A DNA stretch of 64,000 bases from Oxynema aestuarii AP17 (GTDB taxonomy: Bacteria; Cyanobacteriota; Cyanobacteriia; Cyanobacteriales; Laspinemataceae). The stretch is taken from assembly GCF_012295525.1 (NCBI RefSeq), contig NZ_CP051167.1, positions 3,269,501 through 3,333,500 on the forward strand. Reading direction: 5' to 3'. Positions 29,395 to 38,476 of this stretch are shown in pieces. Both the position numbers and the translations under genes were made by a program. The notes beneath the pieces are model-generated. The model worked only from the letters and a program-made list of their open reading frames with translations. It made no database searches and had not been told where the DNA came from. Position 1 is the stretch's first letter. Each line of letters starts with the position of its first letter.

Positions 29395-29718
29395 CTAAAG
29401 TTTGGCTTGGAGGGCATCCGCCAGTTTGGCTTTGGTAATCGCACCTTCGTGGGAGTAGAGCAACTGGTTACCGTCGTACAGTCTTAAAGCGGGAACCCCT
29501 TCGACCTGGCATTTGGCCACGCTTTCAGGATTGGGATCGACTTCGAGTTTGACCACTTTAAGGCGATCGCCATATTCACCCGCGATCGCGTCGATCGACG
29601 GCGAAACCAATCGGCACGGGCCGCACCACGACGCCCAAAAGTACACCAACACGGGTTGCGTCGCTCGTTCGACTTCAGTTTCAAATTGGCTATCTGTAAT
29701 TGTAATTACGCTGCTCAT
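29395..29718 (-). CDS. Thioredoxin
   Basis: The 107-residue protein has the active site WCGPC in FWASWCGPCRLVSP and the cis-proline loop EGVPALRLY. It is cytosolic, with normal length and fold. Some sequence features differ from the main m-type thioredoxin, so it is probably an accessory isoform. It shares its strand with the aminotransferase gene downstream. Confidence 0.93.
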   Translation of the reverse strand: MSSVITITDSQFETEVERATQPVLVYFWASWCGPCRLVSPSIDAIAGEYGDRLKVVKLEVDPNPESVAKCQVEGVPALRLYDGNQLLYSHEGAITKAKLADALQAKL

Positions 29719-29906
29719 TCCACCCGTTGTGAATCACCATCATCACTAGCTTATCGCCCCGTCGATGGTCTCTCGGTTTCTGGATGAAAAATTCTTAAAA
29801 AATATTAATATTGTTAATGGCGATCGCCAGACAACGGCACCAGCTCGCCGTTGACTTCCCGGCCCAGCCAGCAACGGTGAGTGAACGAACAGCCGTTTGA
29901 CCCGAT

Positions 29907-29949
29907 CTAAAATCTAAAATCTAAAATTTAAACTCTAAAATCTAAAATT
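29907..29949. repeat. Heptamer array TAAAATC
   Basis: Six imperfect copies of CTAAAAT/CTAAACT lie between the vipp1 and thioredoxin genes, of the same type as the other three arrays. Confidence 0.75.
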
Positions 29950-30021
29950 CTTTCGGCCTCGCCGCCCCTCCACGGGAGGCGATCGAGGCCGTCATCTTCA
30001 AATTGAAGTCGTCTCGAACCC

Positions 30022-30789
30022 CTACGAATCGTTGAGCTGCGATCGCAGTTCTTCCAACTCCGCATCGACGGCGGAAGAGTGAGAATCGCTTTTTTCTTTA
30101 CCTTCGGGCAATTGGGCTTGAGTCGGAGACCCCCCGGTCAGTTGGGCTTTCATCGCGGCGAGTTCGTCATCGACATCGCTCCCCGCTTCCAACGCCGCGA
30201 ATTGGTCGTCCAAACTCGACCCGCCCAATTCCGTAACCGCCTGCGATCGCGCTTCCATTTGCAAGACCTTCTCTTCCATGCGCTCGAACGCCGCCATCGA
30301 ACCCCCCGTATCGATCGAACCGAGAGTTTGCTGGAGCTTTTCGTTCGCCTTCGCCGCTTGCGCGCGGGCCTTGAGCATATTTTTCTTCGTTTTCGCTTCG
30401 GAAATCTTGCTCTCCAACCCGATCAAATTGCGTTTGAGGGCTTCGACCTGCTGGGTTTGACCGTCGAGCTGGCTTTTCAGCGTCGCTGCCGTATCTCCGT
30501 GAGACTTCTTGCGAACCAGTGCCTCGCGAGCCAAATTTTCATCGCCTTTTTGTAAGGCGAGTTGGGCGCGTTGCTGCCAGGTATTGGCTTGCTGGGTGGC
30601 TTGACTGAGCTGTTGCTGGGTGCGCTTTTGGTTGGCGATCGCCGAAGCCACCGCCTGACGCAACTGCACCAAGTCCTCTTGCATGTCGATAATCGACTGC
30701 TCTAAAACCTTTTCCGGATCTTCAGCCTTGCTCACCAAGTCGTTCAGATTGGCTTTGACAACTCTGCTAATGCGATCGAACAATCCCAT
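30022..30789 (-). CDS. vipp1: Vipp1/IM30, PspA family
   Basis: The 255-residue protein is a coiled-coil ESCRT-III-like PspA/IM30 member. It starts with the amphipathic helix MGLFDRISRVVKANLNDL, carries the KAEDPEKVLEQ and DMQEDLVQLRQAVA motifs, and ends with an extra C-terminal helix (DAELEELRSQLND) after a charged linker. That tail separates Vipp1 from plain PspA. Vipp1 forms rings and rods that remodel and protect thylakoid membranes and is essential in most cyanobacteria. A second paralogue lies 256 bases upstream on the same strand. Confidence 0.92.
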   Translation of the reverse strand: MGLFDRISRVVKANLNDLVSKAEDPEKVLEQSIIDMQEDLVQLRQAVASAIANQKRTQQQLSQATQQANTWQQRAQLALQKGDENLAREALVRKKSHGDTAATLKSQLDGQTQQVEALKRNLIGLESKISEAKTKKNMLKARAQAAKANEKLQQTLGSIDTGGSMAAFERMEEKVLQMEARSQAVTELGGSSLDDQFAALEAGSDVDDELAAMKAQLTGGSPTQAQLPEGKEKSDSHSSAVDAELEELRSQLNDS

Positions 30790-31045
30790 AATTTTTATTG
30801 TCCTTTGTCGATTTACACGATAACCACGGGGTGGATAAGGTCCGAACCGAACCTGTCCCCTTTACAACCGATCGGCTCACTAGCCAGTTTCTCCTGTTTC
30901 GAGAGCGGCGGCACGCGATCGAAACCTTCTTTCGTTCAAACGCTCCATCCCAAAAAACGCATTTCCTTCCAGTTTAGGAACTCCCAGTAGGAATCGCTAG
31001 ATCGCAGCCAGGTTTCCGTCTCCCTTGCACCCCGGAGATCGCCCC

Positions 31046-31810
31046 TCAAGACCCCTCCATTTCCGATCGCAATCGATTGAACTCCCGTTCGACATCGGGA
31101 TCGGCTTTCGGTTTGGCCGCACTCCCGGGCAACTGACCCCCTCCGGAGGACTCGGACAGCAGCTTTGCCTTGAGATCGGCCAAATCCGTATCGACATCGT
31201 CCCCCGCTTCCAGGGCGGCAAATTGGCGGTCGATATCGTCGGTTCCCAGTTCCGCGATCGCCTCCGAACGCGCTTCGAGTTCCATCACCTTCTCTTCCAT
31301 GCGCTCGAACGCCGCCATCGAACTGCCCGTCCCCACACTCCCGAGCATTTCATTAATTTTCTCCGACGCCTTCGCCGATCGCGCCCGGGCAATATACAAA
31401 TCCTTCTTGCTCTTCGCCTCCGCAATCTTGCTCTCCAGCGCCCGCATATTCTGCTTGAGCTTATTGACGATCTCCGTTTGCTGGTCGATTTGAGCCTTGA
31501 GGTCGTCCGCCGTTTGCTGGTAAGACTTGCGGCGGGTCAGGGCTTCCCGGGCGAGGGATTCATCTCCCTTTTGCAACGCCAGTTCCGCTCGCCGATACCA
31601 TTCGTTCGCCGTAGACTGCGATTGAGAATACTGGCGTTCGGTTCGTTTTTGGGTGGCGATCGCCTGGGCCACCCCTTGGCGAAGCTGGATCAAATCCTCT
31701 TGCATATCCATGATGGTCTGTTCGAGGACTTTTTCCGGATCTTCGGCCTTATCGATCAAACTGCTAATATTCGAGCGAATTACCCGGATCGCTCGCTCAA
31801 TTAATCCCAT
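31046..31810 (-). CDS. PspA/IM30 family protein, second paralogue
   Basis: From MGLIERAIRVIRSNISSL the protein has 254 residues; an in-frame ATG four codons upstream is less likely. It shares the KAEDPEKVLEQ and DMQEDLIQLRQGVA motifs and the FERMEEKV helix with Vipp1, and also ends with a short helix (EREFNRLRSEMEG) after a linker (SSGGGQLPGSAAKPKADPD). Whether it acts as a stress-type PspA or a second Vipp1 cannot be told from sequence. A transposon end lies 16 bases before its start, probably displacing its native promoter. Confidence 0.9.
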   Translation of the reverse strand: MGLIERAIRVIRSNISSLIDKAEDPEKVLEQTIMDMQEDLIQLRQGVAQAIATQKRTERQYSQSQSTANEWYRRAELALQKGDESLAREALTRRKSYQQTADDLKAQIDQQTEIVNKLKQNMRALESKIAEAKSKKDLYIARARSAKASEKINEMLGSVGTGSSMAAFERMEEKVMELEARSEAIAELGTDDIDRQFAALEAGDDVDTDLADLKAKLLSESSGGGQLPGSAAKPKADPDVEREFNRLRSEMEGS

Positions 31811-31825
31811 AGACAACTCCATTCA

Positions 31826-33181
31826 CCGCTCTCTAAAACTTACTCAAACTTAATCATTTGATGTTTAGTTCCTAGCTTGGATCTTCCGAGACCTTTCCAT
31901 CACGCTTGCTTACACGGCTGAGCTCTCCGCGTTTTCTACATTAATTGCCGCATTTAAGTCACGATCTATGGAGGCGTGACAGTTCGGACAATCATACTGT
32001 CTTCGGTCCAGTGGCATTTTTTGTCGGTGTCCGCAGTTAGAACAGATCTGCGAACTGGGATACCACGGGTCAATCAATGTTAATTTGCTCCCGTACCACT
32101 CGCATTTATATTCAAGCTGACGACGGAACTCATAAAACCCACCATCCGCGATCGCACCAGCCAGCTTGTGATTTTTGAGCATTCCTGACACATTTAAGTC
32201 TTCAATTTTTACTTCGCCGTGGTTCTTGGCTAAGTAAGTTGTTAACTTGTGTAGATAGTCCGCTCTAATATCGGCGATGCGTCGGTGAGCCTTAGCTAAC
32301 TTGAGTTTAGTTTTTTCTCGGTTTTTACCTCCTTTTTGACGGCGGCTTAGTTCTTTCTGGAGTTTGGCCAGTTTTTTCTGAGCCTGACGATAAGCTTTCG
32401 GATTGGGATAGATTTTACCATCGCTCAGGGTGGCCTTTTGATTCCTACATCTACCCCAATCCGCTCTCTATCCCCCCTTCGCCCCCCTTTCAAAGGGGAG
32501 TTGGGGGGATGGTTCAAAATCAATTTTGAAGGCAATATACCAGTCCCCTACTCGTTTACCGATCGTGACGTTTTTAGGATGGACTGGCGGTAACTGTTCG
32601 TGGCTTTTTATCCAACCGAGCCGAGGTAGCTTCACCCAATCACCGGAAATTTTAATGCTTCCTTCCAGGTAAAAACTATCTTTGACCTTCTTTTTCTTAA
32701 ACTTGGGGAAACCTGTTCCTTTGACTTGCCCAACTCGCTTAAACGCTTTATTGAGGTGACGCAACGCTTCTTGAGGGCTACATTTGGAGACTTCATAGTA
32801 CCAAGGATTCTGGCTTTTTACCTCGGCGACTAATCTTTTGTGTAAGTCTATAGCACTCGGGAGTTCACCTCCGGCTTCTGATATTTCCTTACAGGTAGCC
32901 AGTCCCCAATTCCAAGCGTGTCGAGCGACTCCTGCGTGTTTCGCCATCAGCGTTCGTTGTCGGTTATTTAAGTCTAGCTTGGTCTTAAAGCCTTTCACTG
33001 ACTTTTTTGAACTCCTCAACCCTCTTTTTGTTCGGCTAACTTCAGCTACCATAAAGACTAGCAGAAAACAATGGAGATGGTGAAATCCGCGATTTTTGCG
33101 GCTTCAGTCCTTCTAAACTTACTCAAATTTTTATTTGTGTATAAAAAGTGAGTAAGTTTAAAGAACTTTAGGTAGAAATTT
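31826..33181 (-). mobile_element. tnpB-only IS200/IS605-type element, copy 1
   Basis: The element is about 1.36 kb and nearly identical over its length to the one at 54115-55501. The outer border next to the PspA gene is CCGCTCTCTAAAACTTAC. The far end holds an inverted repeat (AAACTTACTCA with TGAGTAAGTTT) that can fold as a hairpin, as expected for IS605-type ends. It has no tnpA. Exact cleavage positions are uncertain by a few bases. Confidence 0.85.
31910..33052 (-). pseudogene. tnpB: TnpB of copy 1, broken by palindrome insertion
   Basis: The N-terminal part (33052 to 32468) reads from MVAEVSRTKRGLRSSKK to KIDFEPSPQ, then enters a GC-rich palindrome and stops. The RuvC aspartate strand (IGVDVGIK) is in another frame, followed by a further frameshift to ATLSDGKIYPN. 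The C-terminal part then stays open to 31910, with EDLNVSGMLKNHK, the zinc-finger cysteines (CSNCGH and CPNCH) and the last aspartate in DRDLNAAINVEN. No full protein can be made. Confidence 0.88.
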
Positions 33182-33333
33182 AAACCCTGTTTTTAACCCC
33201 CCGTTCGGCCTTGCGATCGCCGTTGGACGGACTCATGCGAGGTTCCACCCTCAAACGCCTGCCGACAGCGCCAACCGATCCGAGGTCGATATTTCTTTTA
33301 TCCTATCGCACCAGTGGGAGAGCCCAGTCCCCC

Positions 33334-34554
33334 TCAAGGGGTGTACATTTGAGCCGCCAATCCCTGTTCTTTCATTTGTTCGACCATCACCTTCGCCGAG
33401 GCTTCGTCCTCGAAAGCCGCAACCTGAATCCTCACCCCGATGGGAAACTCCCGCACGTAAGCATCGGGAACGACTTCGCGAGCTTTAAACAAGCTCTCGT
33501 CGTTTTTATATTCCATCAAGACGTAATAAAAATCGGGGAATGAAGCGGCGCTCACCGTCGAACTCGGTGCGGGGGTCGGGGAAGCCGTCGCCACGGGGGT
33601 CGGCGTCGCAGTACTGATCCCATTCCCGCTCCCCGGACTGGGGGATTCTACCGCAGGCGGGATTAAGGTGCTGCTGAGATCCCCCAATCCTTCCGAACCA
33701 TTCCCCGCACTCTCCCTCGGCGGACTCGTGGCGGCGGCGGGGGTCGGACTGGGAGTGGCGGTCGGGGTCGCCACTGGCGAGGGCGCGGCTTCGGATTCGC
33801 TTTCGAGGGTTCCCAAGCGCTGCAAATCCAAGTCTACAAACTCTCGCGAGGCTAAATCTGGGGTCACCTCGCTCGGTTGCGCCTCGATCGCCTCCGACGG
33901 GCCCGAGTCCGCCGTAGAATCGAGCAGTTGACCGACGCGATCTTCCCTCGTTTCGTCGGACTGGCGGGCTTGTTGGTTGGCGGAGAAGTTGTAAACCGCA
34001 TAGCCCAAACTGCCAATGGCGACGAGGAACAGTAAAATGGAGCCGACCCCTAACGGACTCAATAAACTATCGCGCGATCGCCGCGACCGTCGCGCCGCTA
34101 AGGAAGCCCGTTTGCGTCGTTCTTCTTCTTCTAAGGTCTGCACTAACTGTTGTGAGGATTCGAGATAGTCTTTCGGTTCCGACGGCGTGGCTGCACTCGA
34201 ACCCGCTTCGGTTCCCTTCGTCTCGGAAGCCTCTAAGTCCCGGGCTGGGGTGCGATCGCCGTTGGTCTCGGCAAAAGGATTGACGGCCCCCACCTCCGGC
34301 AGTTCGGCAGTGTCGGCGCCGTTGGCGGCTGGCGGGGTTGGTGTCCTCCCCAGTTCGACGGGTTCGGCGGCGGTCGCTGGGGTTTCCGAAACCCCTTGTT
34401 TGCGTTTTTCCCGTCTGTAGCGGGTCAGTTCTTCGTTGAGATCGACATCGAGATTGTTTAATACGGCTTGCAAGGTCGGGTTTAATCCAGACCCGCCGTA
34501 TTCTGCCCCAGATTCGAGCTGGTCGAGCTGATTCGTACCGTTATTGTCACCCAT
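33334..34554 (-). CDS. Single-pass membrane protein with SPOR-like C-terminus
   Basis: The 406-residue protein has a cytosolic low-complexity N-terminal half, an arginine-rich stretch (RRKRASLAARRSRRSRD), one membrane helix at about residues 170-190, then a Pro/Ser/Thr-rich linker and a C-terminal domain (YYVLMEYKNDESLFKAREVVP, VRIQVAAFEDEASAKVMVEQM) that looks like a SPOR domain. SPOR domains bind denuded peptidoglycan at division sites, so a cell-envelope or septal role is inferred. An AAGGAG ribosome site precedes the start. Confidence 0.8.
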   Translation of the reverse strand: MGDNNGTNQLDQLESGAEYGGSGLNPTLQAVLNNLDVDLNEELTRYRREKRKQGVSETPATAAEPVELGRTPTPPAANGADTAELPEVGAVNPFAETNGDRTPARDLEASETKGTEAGSSAATPSEPKDYLESSQQLVQTLEEEERRKRASLAARRSRRSRDSLLSPLGVGSILLFLVAIGSLGYAVYNFSANQQARQSDETREDRVGQLLDSTADSGPSEAIEAQPSEVTPDLASREFVDLDLQRLGTLESESEAAPSPVATPTATPSPTPAAATSPPRESAGNGSEGLGDLSSTLIPPAVESPSPGSGNGISTATPTPVATASPTPAPSSTVSAASFPDFYYVLMEYKNDESLFKAREVVPDAYVREFPIGVRIQVAAFEDEASAKVMVEQMKEQGLAAQMYTP

Positions 34555-34886
34555 CTTGCGATCGCTCCTTTTGACTCAATTCGCTGCTTACCCGTAGATG
34601 TTTCGATTCGGGATGTTTCCGGTCAGTTGCTTCAGGTCAGTTTTTCGATCGAGATCTAGTTTAGTCGTCTTGGCTCGCTTCGTTCGCCTGAATGGGATTT
34701 TATCTTGGGAGGGTTTCGAGGCGATCGCCCGCCATTTCAGCATTTTTTACCATCATTTTTCAAATAATTTTCAAATAAAAAGTATAACTTTTCTCCATCT
34801 CCAACCCGCATCAACTTCGAGCCTTTATAAAATCTAAAATCTCAAATCCCACCGTCTACAATCCAAAATCTACCCTCTAAAATCCC
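34555..34886. repeat. Divergent spacer ending in a heptamer array
   Basis: This 332-base spacer lies between the SPOR-like and DciA-like genes. Positions 34827-34886 hold degenerate AAAATCT/AAAATCC heptamers that run up to the start codon of the downstream gene. Confidence 0.65.
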
Positions 34887-35450
34887 ATGTTTGATTCCCT
34901 CGATCGCATTCTCGGTTCGATGGCGGCGACCCGTTTCGTCCGTCAGCAACAAGCTTACACCCAATTACTCAAAACCTGGGCCGAGGTTGTCGGTTCTCCC
35001 GCCGCACGGTACAGTCGCCCCCTCAGTTGCGATCGCGGCATCTTGAAAGTCGCCACGGCGAGTGCGGTTTGGGCGCAAACTCTGACTTTGAAACGACATC
35101 AGATCGTCGGACAATTGCGCGATCGCGGTTACCCGGAGTTGAAGGATATTCGCTGTTCGACTCGCGATTGGAGTCAAACGGCGATCGCCACTCAGGAAGT
35201 GGCCGAATTGCAACAGTTGTGGCAACAGCATCCCAGTCGTCTCCCCGACGAACCCCCAACCCCGGCCCAGGCGTCCCCCGAGGCGGCGACGGATGCCAAA
35301 ACGGCTTTTCAATCCTGGGCTGCTCAAACCCAGGCGAAATCGGCCTGTTTCCCCTTATGTCCGCAATGTCAGGCGCCCACCCCGCCGGGAGAACTGGAAC
35401 GCTGGTCGGTCTGTGCGTTGTGTGCGGCTCGCCGTTGGTCTGGTCGTTGA
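34887..35450 (+). CDS. DciA-like protein (DUF721) with zinc ribbon
   Basis: The 187-residue protein has an N-terminal DUF721 domain (LLKTWAEVVGSPAARYSRP, LKVATASAVWAQTLTLKRHQI) and a C-terminal CPQC...CALC zinc-ribbon pair. DUF721 is the domain of DciA, which loads the replicative helicase DnaB in bacteria lacking DnaC. In cyanobacteria this is the likely role, but the zinc ribbon is an addition not found in the proteobacterial protein. The linker between them is Pro/Ala-rich and probably disordered. The start is directly preceded by a heptamer repeat array. Confidence 0.82.
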   Translation: MFDSLDRILGSMAATRFVRQQQAYTQLLKTWAEVVGSPAARYSRPLSCDRGILKVATASAVWAQTLTLKRHQIVGQLRDRGYPELKDIRCSTRDWSQTAIATQEVAELQQLWQQHPSRLPDEPPTPAQASPEAATDAKTAFQSWAAQTQAKSACFPLCPQCQAPTPPGELERWSVCALCAARRWSGR

Positions 35451-35900
35451 GCGATCGCCCCACGGCTCGAAGGTCAAATTTTTCAGTTAATGTAGCGTCG
35501 ATAACAGCAATCGAGAACGGTTCGGTTCTCTCTCAAATCTGTCGTCGTTTTTCAGCGATCGATTATTCTCTCTAAGCTCGAAAACTTCAAGACGATCGCC
35601 TCGTGGGGGCGCCAATTCCCCACTCTTTTTTACGCGATCGCCTCCTCCGTGAGTTTCGGTTTTTCGCGATCCCCGTTGGTTTGGCGGTAAGAGTTATTGT
35701 TTTTACTGCAAGACAATAAAGTCTTTACTCACCCAATTTGTATCTGTTTTTTACAGAACCCTAAAGAAAATATAAAATTATAAACTCCGATTAAATCCCC
35801 TATAACCCAAGCAGGTAAATCGATCGATCCCCATCGAGCTAGACGAGGGATTGCAGGAGAATTAGGCCAATCACAATATCTTTCCTTCCCAGCGATCCCT
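35451..35900. other. 450-base spacer
   Basis: The first half keeps HIP1 octamers; the second half is AT-rich with the short palindrome-like GACAATAAAGTC. No gene or RNA was found. Confidence 0.45.
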
Positions 35901-36233
35901 ATGAACAGCTCAACTTGTGTAGGACTAGCCTGTCGCCACTGCACCCACTTCAGTCCCGAAGGACGCAGAGGCGGACAATGCCAACAACTAGGGGTTCCCG
36001 TGCGCGGGGGCTGGAAAGCTTGCTCTCTGGTGATGAAATCCTTTGCTCCTTCCTGGGAAGGACTGCAAGAGGCGATCGAATTGGAACGAGAAATTATTCA
36101 CTTAGAACACGCTCTGTCTTTACAATCCGCATTACATTCCAGCGATCCTGAGTGCAACGCTGCCGAAAGTGTTTCTACTCCCAGTCATTCTTTAAGAAGA
36201 TCGAACCCCCCGGAATCGGTAACATTTCGATAA
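35901..36233 (+). CDS. Conserved cyanobacterial cysteine-motif protein
   Basis: This 110-residue protein starts with a compact cysteine-rich domain (CVGLACRHCTHF, GGQCQQLGVPVRGGWKAC), which could bind zinc or an Fe-S cluster, followed by FAPSWEGL, a helix (EAIELEREIIHLEHAL) and a disordered tail. I recall homologues across cyanobacteria with the same Cys pattern and no known function. It is a single-gene unit followed by a hairpin terminator. Confidence 0.7.
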   Translation: MNSSTCVGLACRHCTHFSPEGRRGGQCQQLGVPVRGGWKACSLVMKSFAPSWEGLQEAIELEREIIHLEHALSLQSALHSSDPECNAAESVSTPSHSLRRSNPPESVTFR

Positions 36234-36263
36234 AAAAATATCTTAAATTTTGGTAAACTTCAG

Positions 36264-36316
36264 CCCACCATTCGTTTCTACGTCATCGAGAACGAATGGT
36301 GGGTCGGTCTTTTTAC
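36264..36316. terminator. Long-stem terminator
   Basis: CCCACCATTCGTT pairs perfectly with AACGAATGGTGGG, followed after a few bases by TCTTTTTA. It separates two converging genes. Confidence 0.75.
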
Positions 36317-36400
36317 TATTGAAATTGGTGCTAACTCCCGAGTCCCGATTCCCCACTCACTTGCCAATTTAAAAGGTCAAAAATTTTCCTCAAAAATTAT

Positions 36401-38308
36401 TTATTCTTGAGGATCTTGCCAGGGTTCGACTTGGATGCCATCGCCAGCAAAAACAACTTTAAATAATGCAAAGCGATCGGTTTCTAGGGCTTCATTGGCT
36501 TTTAACTCGGGAAGGGGAGTTTCCCAAACTTGGCGATCGCCTTGTTCTTCAATCGCCCAATAATTAGCAATTTGTCCGTCTTCGGAAACTTGAACCCGAT
36601 AGACCAAAGGCATTTTGGGCTGATTGTTACCTGCTTTTTGTTTCAAGTTGGTTTCGAGCAATTTTTGTAAATTGGCAATTTCTTCTGTATTTTGAATCTC
36701 TAAAGATTGCTGTTCCACCGAATCGAGTAACGCCCAAATTTGTTGGTATTGAAAATAAGTTTTGGGAGTCGCTTGGCTGCAGGTTGCGCGAACCGCATTA
36801 CTTTTGAGTTGTTCTATATCGATCGCCGCCGCATTGGCGCCCATCATCGCCCCACCGATCGCCGACGGGGGAGATTGCGAACTTGTAGGCGGAGTTTTCT
36901 CTAAACTCGCTTCAATTTTTTCAATTAACGCTTTCGTCACGCTCAAATAACACTCAGACATGCCGCCATCGACTCGGGAAAACTCGCCATTTTTTGTTTT
37001 AACCTTCGCCAAGCGTAAAGCCCGAACAAAGCGCTCGCGAGCCTCATCCAACCCGTCGATGACTTCGCGAACTTCCTCATTGCTTTTGAGTTCGATTTCG
37101 CGACTGACATTATTATTAAAATAGCCAATAGAAACGAGTTCGACCAAGCCAAAATTGGTATGTAGTTCGATTTCTTGTTCGTCAGACAAACGGCGATCGA
37201 TGCCATCTTTCTCGTTTTTCTGATTTTTTTCCTCAGCCAAGCGCAAAAAGAAGGTCGCATTATTCGCCGATTGCGTTAAAAAGGTGCGATCGCGCTTCGT
37301 TTCCGACGCCGAACCCTCCCCACTGCCCGATACAAGCTTGAGCTCCGCAGGGGCAGCGATTCTGACGGGTTCGCCATCATAAATTGCCTTTAACAACACC
37401 ACCCGACCGACCCCCATTAACGAGGCGGGGTGACTTTCGAGCAAGCCTTTTTCATACTGCGATCGCGCCCGGTCTAAATCGCCGAGGGCTTCGTAAATCT
37501 TGCCCAAAGAAAATTGAATCTCCGTGGGATCGTCGGGATTTAATGACAGGGCTTGTTCGTACTTCTTTTTTGCTTTCGCCCACTCACCTTTCTGGTAAAA
37601 TTCCTGTCCTTCGCGGTAATAAAACGAGGCGACGCGAGGGGTGACGGAATGATTGATAAACCAGGTCCCCCCCGCCAAAGACAACGCCACCACAAACGTG
37701 ACTTCCGCGTGCCAGTGGGGGGGAATTGGCGTGCTGGCGAGCATTTGTTCGACGCTTTTCTTACCCCGTTCCGTGAGGGCGCCTCCCGCGACCACCGCCA
37801 GTCCGGCCCCTTGTCCGATGGTGGCGAGGGTGCCGACAAAATCGAAACCGTGGGCGGCGGAAAAGGTTTGGGCCGTGCTGGTAATCCAGGTTCCAGCAAA
37901 GACCAAACAGACCACCGTGCCTAAGTTCCAGACAAAGTTCGGGCAGCGCGACCACCAGGGCTGTTGCGATCGCGGGGCGGGGATTTTTTCGGGAAACCAC
38001 CACCACGCCGACTTGGGAGGTTTCAAACTGGCGCGATACTCGCTCAAGCGATCCCCATCGAGGTGGGCTTGATGAGTGAGCTGTTGGAAGCGGGCGTCGA
38101 GTTCGAGCAGGCGGGCGATATTCTCCGCACTGGCGCGGGTTTTTTCCGGTAAATGTTCTTCGATACAATCGCGGGCGAGCAGAACCGCGAGTAGGGGTTG
38201 AGGGGAAGGATGGGGAAGGCTGCGGGCGAAGCGATCGAGGGCGTCGGCATAGCGCACGATCGCCCGATCTAAAGTACAGCAAGGATTCTGGTCACTCAGC
38301 TCGCTCAT
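36401..38308 (-). CDS. TPR membrane protein, paralogue A
   Basis: The 635-residue form starts at MSELSDQNPCC, chosen because it aligns with paralogue B and has GGGGAG upstream; an in-frame ATG at 38344 adds 12 residues. An N-terminal helical domain ends in SAWWWFPEK, then come three hydrophobic segments (about residues 125-215), at least two TPR repeats (EFYQKGEWAKAKKKYEQALSL and the next, IYEALGDLDRARSQYEKGL) and a C-terminal domain (LVYRVQVSEDGQIANYW, VVFAGDGIQVEPW). The function is unknown. It is the downstream member of a same-strand pair with the gene at 38477-40216. Confidence 0.78.
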   Translation of the reverse strand: MSELSDQNPCCTLDRAIVRYADALDRFARSLPHPSPQPLLAVLLARDCIEEHLPEKTRASAENIARLLELDARFQQLTHQAHLDGDRLSEYRASLKPPKSAWWWFPEKIPAPRSQQPWWSRCPNFVWNLGTVVCLVFAGTWITSTAQTFSAAHGFDFVGTLATIGQGAGLAVVAGGALTERGKKSVEQMLASTPIPPHWHAEVTFVVALSLAGGTWFINHSVTPRVASFYYREGQEFYQKGEWAKAKKKYEQALSLNPDDPTEIQFSLGKIYEALGDLDRARSQYEKGLLESHPASLMGVGRVVLLKAIYDGEPVRIAAPAELKLVSGSGEGSASETKRDRTFLTQSANNATFFLRLAEEKNQKNEKDGIDRRLSDEQEIELHTNFGLVELVSIGYFNNNVSREIELKSNEEVREVIDGLDEARERFVRALRLAKVKTKNGEFSRVDGGMSECYLSVTKALIEKIEASLEKTPPTSSQSPPSAIGGAMMGANAAAIDIEQLKSNAVRATCSQATPKTYFQYQQIWALLDSVEQQSLEIQNTEEIANLQKLLETNLKQKAGNNQPKMPLVYRVQVSEDGQIANYWAIEEQGDRQVWETPLPELKANEALETDRFALFKVVFAGDGIQVEPWQDPQE

Positions 38309-38476
38309 CAGTTCGGCTCCCCAACGGGCGATCGCCTTTTGCACTCCCGAAAGTTTAATGGTTCTAGGGTAGCCGCTCTAGTTCCCCTCGGCAAATGCAC
38401 GGCGATCGCAGCGCGACGCCAGAGGCGTATCGTCCATCAAGAGCCGAATTTAGATTAGCTTGAATATCCGTTGGGC

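Noticed and set aside
30079-31804. Long forward-strand open frames opposite the two PspA/Vipp1 genes
   Set aside because: They are shadows of conserved reverse-strand coding sequence.
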